A stretch of 64,000 bases of DNA from Cumulibacter soli. Lineage in GTDB: Bacteria > Actinomycetota > Actinomycetes > Mycobacteriales > Antricoccaceae. The stretch is from assembly GCF_004382795.1 (NCBI RefSeq), contig NZ_SMSG01000002.1, positions 186,001 through 250,000 of the forward strand, written 5' to 3'. The notes below the pieces were generated by a model. It saw only the letters and a program-made list of their open reading frames with translations. It was not told the origin of the DNA and made no database searches. Position numbers and translations under genes: made by a program. Every line of letters begins with the position of its first letter. Within the stretch, counting starts at the first letter, position 1. Below, piece after piece: positions 51,313-58,125 of this stretch.

Positions 51313-52502
51313 ACCGCACGACCCGATCCCTGCTGCCACTGACCGTGGCCGCATCGCTGCTGTTGAGCGGATGTGGATCCGACTCTGATAGTTCCTCCGA
51401 CAAGAAGTCCGACGGTCCATCGTCCGGCACCATCGAGATCACGGTCAGTGAAGCCGACGGCTGTGTTGCCGAACCCGACACGGCACCAGCCGGTGCGCTG
51501 ACCTTCCACGTAACGAATGTCGACGCCGCCGGCGTCACCGAGGTCGAGGTCGTCTCCGACCAGCGCATCCGCGGCGAAAAGGAGAACCTGGCGCCCGGTT
51601 TCGACGCGACGTTCTCGGCGAAGCTCGACGGCGGCCAGTACGAGATCTACTGCCCCGGCGCAACCACCGAGAAGGTACCCTTCACCGTCACCGGTGAAGC
51701 TCCGCAGACCAGCGATGATCTGAGCGTGCTGCTACAGCAGGCGACGGTGGATTACGCCGAGTATATCGACACGCAGGTCGGTGCGCTGCAGGAGTCTCTG
51801 CCGGCGCTGGTCGATGCGATCGCCGACGGCGACCTGGAGGCGGCGAAAATCGCGTACGCGAACTCGCGGGTGTTCTACGAGAAGATCGAGCCGGTCGCTG
51901 AGTCGTTCGGCGACCTCGACCCGGCGATCGACCTGCGCGAGGGCGACGTTGCCGCGGGCGAGGACTTGACCGGCTTCCATCCGATCGAGAAGGCGCTGTG
52001 GATCGATGGCTCCACCGACGGTCTCGAGGAACTGACCACCCAGCTGACCGCGGACGTCGACGACCTGAAGGGCCGCACCGGGGAGTTGTCGAAGAACACG
52101 AAGGCCGACAGCGCGGACGGCGACCGGTACCTGCCGGATGAGATCGCCAACGGCGCGGTGGCGCTGCTCGACGAGGTACAGCAGTCCAAGATCACCGGCG
52201 AGGAGGAGGCGTACTCACACCTGGACATCGTGGACTTCCAGGCAAACGTGGAAGGTTCGCTTCAGGCATTCGCAACGCTGAAGCCGGCGCTGGACCAGAT
52301 CGACGAAACGCTGGTGCCGACGATTTCGGACAAGTTTGACCTGCTGGTCGCCGAGGTACAGAAGCTGAAGGATCCGCAGTCGCTGGGCGGATACGTCGCC
52401 TACGACAAGGTCACCGACGCGCAGAAGAAGACGCTCACTGACAGCCTGCTGGCCGTCATCGAGCCGCTGTCGACGATCTCGTCGAAGGTCGCCAACGCGT
52501 AA
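51309..52502 (+). CDS. efeO: Iron-uptake protein EfeO (cupredoxin plus M75 domain lipoprotein)
   Basis: A 397-residue secreted component. The signal peptide ends in the lipobox L-S-G-C near residue 20, so it is membrane-anchored. An N-terminal cupredoxin-like domain (about residues 35-135, with Y-E-I-Y-C-P-G-A) precedes the peptidase-M75-like, all-helical domain, which carries the metal-binding H-x-x-E motif in G-F-H-P-I-E-K-A near residue 225. EfeO captures iron and passes it to EfeU. Its start overlaps the efeU stop; efeB follows 3 bp later. Length is typical for the full-length EfeO form. Confidence 0.92.
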   Translation: MNRTTRSLLPLTVAASLLLSGCGSDSDSSSDKKSDGPSSGTIEITVSEADGCVAEPDTAPAGALTFHVTNVDAAGVTEVEVVSDQRIRGEKENLAPGFDATFSAKLDGGQYEIYCPGATTEKVPFTVTGEAPQTSDDLSVLLQQATVDYAEYIDTQVGALQESLPALVDAIADGDLEAAKIAYANSRVFYEKIEPVAESFGDLDPAIDLREGDVAAGEDLTGFHPIEKALWIDGSTDGLEELTTQLTADVDDLKGRTGELSKNTKADSADGDRYLPDEIANGAVALLDEVQQSKITGEEEAYSHLDIVDFQANVEGSLQAFATLKPALDQIDETLVPTISDKFDLLVAEVQKLKDPQSLGGYVAYDKVTDAQKKTLTDSLLAVIEPLSTISSKVANA

Positions 52503-52505
52503 GAC

Positions 52506-53774
52506 ATGACTACATCTGACTCGTTCCAGTCCTCGCGCCGCTCGTTCCTGGGCGGCGCGGGGTTGGTCTTCGGCGGCGCTCTCGCAGGCGGGATAGCAGC
52601 CCAGGGTCTCACACCGGGCGCGTCGACCGGTTCGCCTGCCGGATCCGCGGCCGATTCGACCGTTCCGTTCTTCGGCGATCATCAAGGGGGTGTGAGCACC
52701 GCTGCGCAGGACCGGCTGATGTTCGCGGCGCTCGATGTCACCACGACCAGCACCGAGGACCTGACGCACTTGCTCGGCCGCTGGGCGGCAATGGCGAGCA
52801 GGTTCACCCAGGGCGAGCAGGTGTCGGCAGCACCGGAGCGGGCCGACGTACCGCCGAAGGACACCGGCGAAACTCTGGACATGCCGCCGGAGCAGTTGAC
52901 CATCACGGTCGGGTTCGGGCCCGGCCTATTCGATGATCGGTTCGGGTTGGCATCACGGATGCCCGCGGCGCTGAAGCCGCTGGATCCCTTGCCCGGCGAT
53001 CAGGTGCTGGATCCGGCGATCAGCGGCGGAGACCTGTGCATTCAAGCGTGCGCGAACGATCCGCAGGTGGTGTTTCACGCGGTGCGCAATATGGTGCGTG
53101 CGGCCCGTGGTGTGGCCGTGCTGCGCTGGTCGCAGCTTGGTTTCGGACGCGCTTCGGCTACCGGTTCCGGTCAGTCGACTCCGCGGAACCTGTTCGGTTT
53201 CAAAGACGGGACCAACAACATCAAGGCGGACGATACGGCAGCGCTTTCCGATTATGTATGGGTTGGCGACGACACGGATCAACCGTGGATGACCGGTGGA
53301 ACGTATCTGGTGACGCGCAAGATCCGCATGGAGATCGAATCCTGGGACGCTGACTTCCTGGCAGACCAGGAGCGCATCTTCGCCCGGCTGAAGTCCACCG
53401 GCGCACCGTTGACCGGGTCGGCCGAGTTCGACCCGGTCGATTTTGGCGCGACCTCCGGCGGCGAACCGGTGATCGATCCGAACTCACACGTTGCCTTAGC
53501 GGCTCCGCAACTCAACGACGGGGTGCGGATCCTGCGCCGTGGATACAACTACACCGACGGTCAGCACGCCGGCAACGGAAAGCTTGACGCGGGGTTGTTC
53601 TTCATCTGCTTCCAGCAGGACCCGCACACTCAGTTCGCCGTCCTGCAAGAGAAGTTGGGCAAGTCCGACCTGTTGAACGAGTACATCGCGCACGTATCTT
53701 CCGGCGTGTGGGCCGTTCCCCCAGGCCTATCGGAGCCCGGCGATTGGTACGGCAAGAAGCTCTTCAGCCCGTGA
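52506..53774 (+). CDS. efeB: Deferrochelatase/peroxidase EfeB (DyP type, Tat-exported)
   Basis: A 422-residue haem peroxidase. The N-terminal Tat signal S-S-R-R-S-F-L-G-G is followed by a hydrophobic stretch, so the protein is exported folded. The DyP signature G-F-K-D-G-T-N-N near residue 237-244 carries the catalytic aspartate; the proximal histidine candidate is in N-S-H-V-A-L near 325, and the R-I-L-R-R-G-Y segment near 339 is conserved. EfeB oxidises ferrous iron or removes iron from haem for the uptake complex. It completes efeUOB and shows no break. The adjacent 3' gap has only a 16-bp palindrome (53830-53845). Confidence 0.93.
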   Translation: MTTSDSFQSSRRSFLGGAGLVFGGALAGGIAAQGLTPGASTGSPAGSAADSTVPFFGDHQGGVSTAAQDRLMFAALDVTTTSTEDLTHLLGRWAAMASRFTQGEQVSAAPERADVPPKDTGETLDMPPEQLTITVGFGPGLFDDRFGLASRMPAALKPLDPLPGDQVLDPAISGGDLCIQACANDPQVVFHAVRNMVRAARGVAVLRWSQLGFGRASATGSGQSTPRNLFGFKDGTNNIKADDTAALSDYVWVGDDTDQPWMTGGTYLVTRKIRMEIESWDADFLADQERIFARLKSTGAPLTGSAEFDPVDFGATSGGEPVIDPNSHVALAAPQLNDGVRILRRGYNYTDGQHAGNGKLDAGLFFICFQQDPHTQFAVLQEKLGKSDLLNEYIAHVSSGVWAVPPGLSEPGDWYGKKLFSP

Positions 53775-53859
53775 TCGGTTTCGCCGCTACGGGCTGCTTC
53801 CCGCGAGTTGCCTCCGTTGGTGAAGGGACTCCAGCAGCTGCTGGACTCATCCACCCAGG

Positions 53860-54336
53860 TTATGCGTCGACCCAACTTTGATAGTCGTCGACATAGTTGG
53901 CGCCGAACGCGATGACGTACTTCCCCTCGGGCAGGCGCTTGCCGAATCCAGCGATCACTAGACCGATCTCCGCAAAGATGACGCCCGCTCTCGTGCGCCC
54001 TTGACGATGCGGTTCACGCTCACACATCTGGGCGAAGCCGTCCGGGTCGAGCAGGTCAAGGCCGTTGTAAAACACGGGGACATACGCAGCACCGTTGAGT
54101 TGGGCTCGGATCCTCGCGCCACGACCAGGCTTGAAAACGTACATGGCGCTAAGGCGACCAGTTAAGCCGTCGAATTCGTACTCTGTTGCCCCACGACGCT
54201 CCGCAGTGAGGTCGAGAATATCGTCGTGCCGGGTGTCATCCGCGGCTCCAGCCACGGCGGCGACTTCCTCGTAAGTCATTCCGAAGCGGACGTCGTCGAT
54301 GCCCTCAAAGGGTCGCAAGATCTGACTCACCAGCAC
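53860..54336 (-). CDS. Hypothetical protein, family not recognised
   Basis: A 158-residue soluble protein with no signal peptide or membrane segment. The N-terminus I-L-R-P-F-E-G-I-D-D-V-R-F-G-M-T-Y-E-E-V resembles the start of small domains with the pattern G-I-x-x-I-x-F-G-M-x-x-x-E-V, found in some toxin-immunity and pilus-associated proteins. The composition is mixed alpha/beta with aromatic residues near the C-terminus. It stands alone between efeB and the TetR gene. The 223 bp upstream (54337-54559) show no feature. Codon use looks normal for the window, so the frame is probably real. Confidence 0.6.
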   Translation of the reverse strand: MLVSQILRPFEGIDDVRFGMTYEEVAAVAGAADDTRHDDILDLTAERRGATEYEFDGLTGRLSAMYVFKPGRGARIRAQLNGAAYVPVFYNGLDLLDPDGFAQMCEREPHRQGRTRAGVIFAEIGLVIAGFGKRLPEGKYVIAFGANYVDDYQSWVDA

Positions 54337-54559
54337 TGCTCCGTTCGTGTCACGCAGACCTCGACGACAGTCAGACCGTATCGGCCTCGCCTAACCAGGG
54401 AGCTTCCATCGTTGCCGCCGCGGAAGAATCGATCGTCGCGACTACCTGCCCAGAGACTGAACGGCAGAAGAAATCTGCGATTCGCCAGCCACTACGGCGG
54501 CGCGCCGCATAGCCGAGGGCCCGCGGGCGCGCGACTGCGGGTTCCGCCAGGCTCGGCGC

Positions 54560-55132
54560 TCAACGCGGTCGGATGCCGGCGAGATATACCCGCACGAGCC
54601 ACGATTCGAGATCCGGGATCTCTTGGAGAACCAGTGCGGGGATCGGCCTGGACAACAGACCGAGGCCGACCTGCAATGTGAATGGGTCCACAGACTTATC
54701 GACCAGCCCGTGCGACTTGGCGCGGTCAACCACCTGGGTGATCGCCGCGATGACCCCACTACGGGTGACTGCAACGCCGGCCATGAACTCGTCGTCATCC
54801 CGACGCAAGTCGGCGATCACCGGGAAGACAGACCCGAGACGCAATTCGACCACCTCGGATGCGAATCGCTTCCACCCCTGCTCTGGCGACGCGTCGATCG
54901 CGATCGCGCCGCGTTCGCAGATGGCGATAATCCCTGCGGCAGTGGACTCCAGCAGGGCGAGTTCAAGCGCGCGCGGATCGGCGAAGTTTCGATACAGCGT
55001 CGCGATGCCGACGCCGGCACGATGTGCAACGGCGCTCAATGGCGGACGGTCGCCGCGCTCGGCATAGAGCTGGAGTGCGGCGTCAATGATCTTTGCACGG
55101 TTCGCTTGCGCATCGGCTCGCACTGCGCTCAC
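54560..55132 (-). CDS. TetR/AcrR-family transcriptional regulator
   Basis: A 190-residue repressor. The N-terminal domain has the TetR pattern N-R-A-K-I-I-D-A-A-L-Q-L-Y-A-E-R-G then A-V-A-H-R-A-G-V-G-I-A-T-L-Y-R-N-F (about residues 12-50). The C-terminal ligand-binding region is helical and divergent. It is divergent from the membrane-protein gene at 55247 with two inverted repeats in the 114-bp gap. It likely represses that gene and itself. The inducer cannot be guessed; export of a small molecule is possible from the partner type. Confidence 0.9.
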   Translation of the reverse strand: MSAVRADAQANRAKIIDAALQLYAERGDRPPLSAVAHRAGVGIATLYRNFADPRALELALLESTAAGIIAICERGAIAIDASPEQGWKRFASEVVELRLGSVFPVIADLRRDDDEFMAGVAVTRSGVIAAITQVVDRAKSHGLVDKSVDPFTLQVGLGLLSRPIPALVLQEIPDLESWLVRVYLAGIRPR

Positions 55133-55172
55133 CGCCCTTCTACCCGGTCACATTCGTTGACCGCAGTCTATG

Positions 55173-55189
55173 TGGAGGATTATGCTCCA
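55173..55189. promoter_or_regulatory. Putative TetR operator 1
   Basis: TGGAGGATTATGCTCCA is a 17-bp inverted repeat with one mismatched pair around a central T, 40 bp before the TetR start. Half-site TGGAG recurs in operator 2. Confidence 0.55.
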
Positions 55190-55210
55190 TAATACATCCG
55201 GAGCAATCTT

Positions 55211-55229
55211 CTCCACTTACGCTGTGGAG
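55211..55229. promoter_or_regulatory. Putative TetR operator 2
   Basis: CTCCAC and GTGGAG form a perfect 6-bp inverted repeat with a 7-bp spacer, 17 bp before the membrane-protein start. It uses the same half-site as operator 1, but in the opposite orientation, so the two may bind one regulator. Confidence 0.5.
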
Positions 55230-55246
55230 TCATCCAGGGAGGAACG

Positions 55247-56281
55247 ATGAGCGAACAGCTCACGACTACCGAAACGTCGGCTGGATCCACCACCGTGGAC
55301 ACCGACCGCCAGTCGCCAACGGCCGAGAACGACAAACTCGGCAAGCTCATCGGGATCATCCTGGGGCTCACAGTGATGATCGGCGCGATGTTGCTCGCCT
55401 TTGCGACTCCCCAACTCAACTCCGGGGCGCGCGACCTTCCGTTGGCCGTCAGCGGCAGCCCTCAAGCCTTGGAGCAGGTCACTGCGCAATTGGAGCAAGG
55501 AGCGGCGGATACCTTCGACATCACCACCTATGCCACGGCCGACGAGGGCGCCGAGGCGATCAAGAATCGCGACGCGATCGGTGGAATTGCCCTCACCGGT
55601 GACGGTGTGACAATCCAGACCGCAGCCGGCGCAGGGGCGTCCTACAAGACGGTGCTGACGAGCATCGGCGCCCAACTGGAGGCAGCCGGACAGCAGGTCA
55701 CCTACGTAGAGTTGGCGCCCACTACGGCAGAGGACCCGGGTGGGAACGCGCTCGTCAGCCTCGGCATGCCTCTGATCTTCGGCGGAATGGCTGGAGGCGC
55801 CGTATTCTTCCTTGTCTACAAGGGATCCCTACGGAACCGACTGCTCGGTGCAACGGTGTTCGCGATCACCGGCGGGCTCACCGCTACCGCGATACTGCAG
55901 TTCGGCTTCGGGACGTTCGATGGGAATTACTGGCTTACCAGCCTCGCCGTTAGTGCCGGGATCATGGCGATCTCATACCTCATCCTCGGACTCTCCTCGA
56001 TCATCGGTTACGCCGGCCTAGGCATCGTGGCGGTGTTGATGATGTTTGTGTCCAACCCGTTGTCGGGGTTGGCCGCCGGACCAGACTGGTTGCCAGCGTT
56101 CTGGGGTGATTTCGGCCAATTCCTCCCGGTCGGCGCCGCAGGCACCGCGATCCGGTCAGGTGTCTATTTCGACGGTGCCGGAGCGACGCAGGCGTGGATC
56201 GTGCTCGCGTGCTGGATCGCCCTCGGACTCGGCCTGGCAGTGCTCGGCGCTCGACGCCGGGTGGCGGCCTCCGCGCGCTAG
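55247..56281 (+). CDS. YhgE/Pip-like (ABC-2-type) membrane protein
   Basis: A 344-residue protein. An N-terminal membrane helix (about residues 31-50) precedes an extracytoplasmic region of about 115 residues, with the P-L-A-V segment typical of YhgE/Pip N-terminal halves, and five to six helices from residue 165 onwards (G-M-P-L-I-F-G-G-M-A-G-G-A near 167). This arrangement is that of the truncated ABC-2/YhgE-like permease proteins often controlled by TetR regulators and linked to efflux. No ATPase gene lies nearby. The start follows GGGAGG. The C-terminus ends in a basic A-R-R-R tail. Confidence 0.78.
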   Translation: MSEQLTTTETSAGSTTVDTDRQSPTAENDKLGKLIGIILGLTVMIGAMLLAFATPQLNSGARDLPLAVSGSPQALEQVTAQLEQGAADTFDITTYATADEGAEAIKNRDAIGGIALTGDGVTIQTAAGAGASYKTVLTSIGAQLEAAGQQVTYVELAPTTAEDPGGNALVSLGMPLIFGGMAGGAVFFLVYKGSLRNRLLGATVFAITGGLTATAILQFGFGTFDGNYWLTSLAVSAGIMAISYLILGLSSIIGYAGLGIVAVLMMFVSNPLSGLAAGPDWLPAFWGDFGQFLPVGAAGTAIRSGVYFDGAGATQAWIVLACWIALGLGLAVLGARRRVAASAR

Positions 56282-56314
56282 GAGGCCCGCCGCCCTTGTC
56301 GGCAGGTTCACACC

Positions 56315-56575
56315 TAGAAGTCCACCGAGGAGGTCCACCGGTTAGAAGGCGTACGTCCGGTCTTCCATACCCTTGCCGGCGGGACCGCCGAGGAAGTCCA
56401 CCGGCCAGAAGGCGGGCGACCGATCCTTCATACCCTTGCCCGACATGTTCACGCCGGAAGTCCACCGGCCAGAAGGCGCACGTCCGACACGACGCGCCCG
56501 TGCCTGGCAGGCACACCGAGGAAGTCCACCAGCTAGAAGGCGTACGTCCGATACTCCAAACCCTTCACCTGATTG
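56315..56575. repeat. Degenerate 63-64-bp tandem repeat of the SUKH-like gene's 3' end
   Basis: Four copies of a unit with the core GTCCACC, then AGAAGGCG and a pyrimidine-rich run end (TACCCTTGCC), at spacing 63-64 bp (anchors 56332, 56395, 56459, 56523). Read on the minus strand the units resemble the C-terminus of the neighbouring gene, e.g. K-G-M-x-D-R-T-Y-A-F followed by a stop in the outermost unit. The copy at 56523 is the gene's own end. A half copy stands at 56319. No gene is present in 56282-56532 otherwise. Confidence 0.7.
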
Positions 56576-57114
56576 ACCCAGGCATTAAAGGGATCTGGCT
56601 CTGGGAAACTCCAGTGTTCCGGGATCTCCACGCCGAATTCGGCCTCAACCCATGCGCGAAATTCCGCGTGCGCCTCAACCGATTCTTCCTCAAAGGGCTC
56701 GCCTTCGATGAACTCGCCGACCTCGTCGTACCCAATGGCTACGAGCCGCAAGAAATCCACAGCGTTATCAGCGAGCAGACTTACCGCGCCGTCCGACCCG
56801 AGCGCACCGATGCGGATGTCGCCGGCATCGTCGAGCCACAACACACCCAGACCACCGGATCCGTCGAGTTCGACAAAAGGCGCCAGCCGGTCATAGCCAG
56901 CCTCGTCCGGTTCGAACCAACCCATGAGTGACGCCGACGGCGTAAATACCACGCCGAGTTGCGCTTCACCGGCGTACGGCGTCATGTAATAGCCGTGTTC
57001 GTTCTGCAGCCCCCACCCCTGGTCCTCCATCCAGGTAAAGGCACGTTCCAGTGGTTCGGGGATCGAGAGGCCTGCGGGCAGCGTTGGGGTGAGTTCTTCG
57101 GCGAATCGCGACAT
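56533..57114 (-). CDS. SMI1/KNR4 (SUKH)-like protein
   Basis: A 193-residue acidic protein. The start at 57114 is chosen because the frame upstream runs into a 27-bp minisatellite and has no family similarity. The central stretch (F-V-E-L-D-G-S-G-G-L-G-V-L-W-L-D-D, then L-L-A-D-N-A-V-D-F-L-R-L-V-A-I-G-Y) and the C-terminal F-R-A-W-V-E-A-E-F-G-V fit the SUKH superfamily, whose members often serve as immunity proteins against polymorphic toxins. No toxin gene lies nearby, so it may be an orphan immunity gene or a housekeeping SUKH protein. The family call is from general pattern only. Confidence 0.6.
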   Translation of the reverse strand: MSRFAEELTPTLPAGLSIPEPLERAFTWMEDQGWGLQNEHGYYMTPYAGEAQLGVVFTPSASLMGWFEPDEAGYDRLAPFVELDGSGGLGVLWLDDAGDIRIGALGSDGAVSLLADNAVDFLRLVAIGYDEVGEFIEGEPFEEESVEAHAEFRAWVEAEFGVEIPEHWSFPEPDPFNAWVNQVKGLEYRTYAF

Positions 57115-57171
57115 GCCATCAGCATAGGCAAATGTCGTCCTGGACCGCGTCGGGTGGCGACTCAGCCGACC

Positions 57172-57335
57172 AACCCGGTCCGCCCTATGGAACTGGCCGC
57201 CCCCGTCCGCCCTGCAGAACTGACTGCCCCTGTCCGCCCTGTGCAACCGCCCGCCCCGGTCCGCCCTGCAGAACTGACTGCCCCTGTCCTCCCTGCGGAG
57301 CTGGCCGAACCGGTCCGCGATGTGGAACTGGCTGC
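57172..57335. repeat. 27-bp minisatellite, about 6 copies
   Basis: Tandem 27-bp units with the consensus GTCCGCCCTGCAGAACTG plus 9 bases, spanning the promoter side of the SUKH-like gene to near the DUF3995 gene. The plus frame would read A-P-V-R-P-A-E-L-T repeats. The unit is a multiple of 3, but neither adjacent gene uses the frame, so I treat it as intergenic. There are no spacers, which excludes a CRISPR array. Confidence 0.75.
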
Positions 57336-57349
57336 GAGCACGGCAACGC

Positions 57350-57739
57350 CTAGAAGCCCGCACAGTGGGCGATAGTAGGTGTCGTCGGGTCGTCGGAACC
57401 GCGCATCGGCCGACGGCATCCCAATACCGTCAGTGCCCGGTTTCCGCCTAGGACGGCGCGCCCCAGCAGGCCCACTCCCAGGGCGCGGCGGCCGAGAGTG
57501 ACGACACGGCCATCCCCCATCAGGCCTGCGGCGGCCACACCTCCGACGGCCAACATTGCTCCGACTGCGGCGGTCGGGACAGCTGGCGGGAACTCCGTCG
57601 ATCCCGCGGTCGCCACAGCAAGACTCCTGCGGTCCGACGCTGGCCAGGAGGAGCCGGGCGCCCACGCAATATGCATCGCGCCGACAGATGCGAGCCCTGT
57701 GCCCGCGATCGCACGCGAGACACCAGCAACGATATTCAT
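57350..57739 (-). CDS. Small membrane protein, DUF3995-like
   Basis: A 129-residue protein with three to four short hydrophobic segments. The A-M-H-I-A-W-A-P-G-S-S-W-P segment near residue 21 and the later P-A-V-P-T-A-A-V-G-A-M-L and L-G-R-R-A-L-G-V-G-L-L-G-R-A segments fit the DUF3995 family. No function is known. It is a single gene among tandem repeats. The start at 57739 is an ATG after ATCGTTGCTGGTG, without a strong ribosome-binding site, so leaderless translation is possible. Confidence 0.6.
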   Translation of the reverse strand: MNIVAGVSRAIAGTGLASVGAMHIAWAPGSSWPASDRRSLAVATAGSTEFPPAVPTAAVGAMLAVGGVAAAGLMGDGRVVTLGRRALGVGLLGRAVLGGNRALTVLGCRRPMRGSDDPTTPTIAHCAGF

Positions 57740-57844
57740 GCCAGCACTCTACGGCGCGGTCTGGCCTCGGTATCGCTCACCAATCAGCGACTCTGCGCCA
57801 CCGAAGCCACGGCCCGCGACTAGGGGCGAGGACGCGCATGCGCT

Positions 57845-57945
57845 GGTTCCGGACGAGGTAAGGGATCCGCTCGGGCTGGTTCACGATGAAGTAAGAGTTC
57901 CGCTCGTGCCGGTTCACGACGAAGCAAGAGTCCGCTCGTGCCGGC
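57845..57945. repeat. 33-bp tandem repeat, about 3 copies
   Basis: Units such as GGTTCACGACGAAGCAAGAG followed by TCCGCTCGTGCC recur at 33-bp spacing, with degenerate traces to about 58020 (GGTTCACGACGAAGACAGG at 57980). The 386-bp stretch 57740-58125 contains no gene; these repeats and the 3' end of the DUF222 gene's terminator region are all I see. The plus frame would read L-V-x-D-E-V-R-x-P-L-x. Confidence 0.65.
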
Positions 57946-58125
57946 GCCGGCGCGGTAGTGCTCTCGCGTCAACGCCCCGGTTCACGACGAAGACAGGAGA
58001 TCTGGGGTTCTGGTTGAGGACACAGGCAAGGGATCTGGGCAGTCGACCCTACGGATGACTTGGCGGCGCTTCCGATTACTGGGCGGCGCCATGAGCGAGG
58101 CGCAAACGGGTCGATGGCCAAGGCA

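Noticed and set aside
53830-53845. TCCAGCAGCTGCTGGA palindrome after efeB as an operator or attachment site
   Set aside because: Short, lies in a gene-poor 3' gap, could be a weak terminator or chance in GC-rich DNA.
54442-54798. 118-codon minus-strand frame over the 3' end of the TetR gene
   Set aside because: Out-of-frame shadow with low-complexity translation; TetR frame is clearly conserved.
57172-57945. CRISPR-like repeats
   Set aside because: The 27-bp and 33-bp units are directly contiguous without unique spacers, and no cas genes are present.
57498-58058. 186-codon plus-strand frame over the DUF3995 gene and 33-bp repeats
   Set aside because: It is the complement of the DUF3995 gene for most of its length and then runs through repeats; no ribosome site.
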